This document shows, one piece after another, positions 33,665 through 33,684 of a stretch of 33,684 bases of DNA; position 1 is the first letter of the stretch, and every line of letters begins with the position of its first letter. Under the pieces are notes generated by a model that saw only the letters and a program-made list of their open reading frames with translations, was not told where the DNA came from and did no database searches. The stretch spans positions 1-33,684 of the forward strand of contig JAISFN010000197.1 in assembly GCA_031263585.1 (NCBI GenBank). Direction: 5' to 3'. The position numbers and the translations under genes are program-made. Origin of the DNA: Prevotellaceae bacterium. GTDB taxonomy: Bacteria; Bacteroidota; Bacteroidia; Bacteroidales; UBA932.

Positions 33665-33684
33665 ATGAAGACGAACAATTTCAA
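33665..33684 (+). CDS. Start of a truncated gene, possibly a transposase
   Basis: ATG at 33665 opens a frame reading MKTNNF before the window ends, with a promoter-like pair directly upstream inside the inverted repeat. Only six complete codons are visible, so the product cannot be named. A transposase of the flanking multicopy element is a reasonable guess from context. Confidence 0.35.

Larger units (their letters stand above)
33000..33684. other. Right flank: hairpins, palindrome and terminal repeat
   Basis: About 540 bases between the thioredoxin-like gene and the terminal repeat hold no gene I can support. They include a hairpin (33055-33083) and a 59-bp palindrome (33285-33343). A 65-codon frame on the minus strand (33429-33232) has a hydrophobic stretch and four clustered cysteines. 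It runs through the palindrome and is probably accidental. Confidence 0.5.

Overview
The window looks like a chromosomal segment of a member of the Bacteroidales (phylum Bacteroidota). The evidence is a moderately low-GC genome with AT-rich spacers, promoter elements of the TTTG-N19/20-TAnnTTTG type instead of -35/-10 boxes, an Oar-like TonB-dependent receptor, a type IX secretion (T9SS) type B C-terminal sorting domain, a DUF4846 lipoprotein, and the gene order birA / rsfS-ftsH-cdsA-psd. I cannot name the genus.

Layout. 1-1500 is a repeat-rich flank: one arm of a 119-bp inverted repeat, a GC-rich hairpin, a dispersed intergenic repeat and a decayed IS1-family transposase. 1492-7133 holds housekeeping genes: xerD (-), pyk (+), the TPR-grpE-dnaJ chaperone group (-) and a tiny winged-helix protein (+). 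7486-15060 holds an Oar-like TonB-dependent receptor, an Fn3-like secreted protein with a degenerate type B sorting domain, and the bifunctional (p)ppGpp enzyme. 15061-17873 holds a MITE-like element, coaD, a DUF4846 lipoprotein and ung, all genes on the minus strand. 18793-24931 is the most unusual part: three large secreted proteins on the plus strand. 25042-31255 is a conserved core block: birA (-), then rsfS-ftsH-cdsA-psd and an AI-2E-family permease (+). 31635-32999 is a secreted thioredoxin-like protein with a TPR-like tail. The window ends with a 59-bp palindrome and the second arm of the 119-bp inverted repeat, followed by the first codons of a gene that runs off the end.

The three-gene surface cluster stands out. 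The first two proteins (622 and 658 aa) each have a signal peptide and exactly 12 cysteines in the mature chain. The cysteines fall into six regularly spaced pairs, which defines six tandem domains of about 75-100 residues. The pattern is Cys, a hydrophobic stretch with Leu/Gly, G-x-W about 24 residues on, then an aromatic-rich strand and Cys-Gly. The third protein (603 aa) has one such domain, further Ig/PKD-like sequence and a canonical T9SS type B sorting domain. I do not recognise the repeat as a named family. My inference is a multi-component cell-surface structure in which only the third subunit carries the export signal.

The window is bounded by inverted copies of one 119-bp sequence, each with an outward-facing promoter; on the right this promoter sits 23 bp before an ATG. 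This suggests that a multicopy element, probably an insertion sequence, flanks the segment on both sides, or that an assembly broke there. Several smaller repeat families lie between genes.
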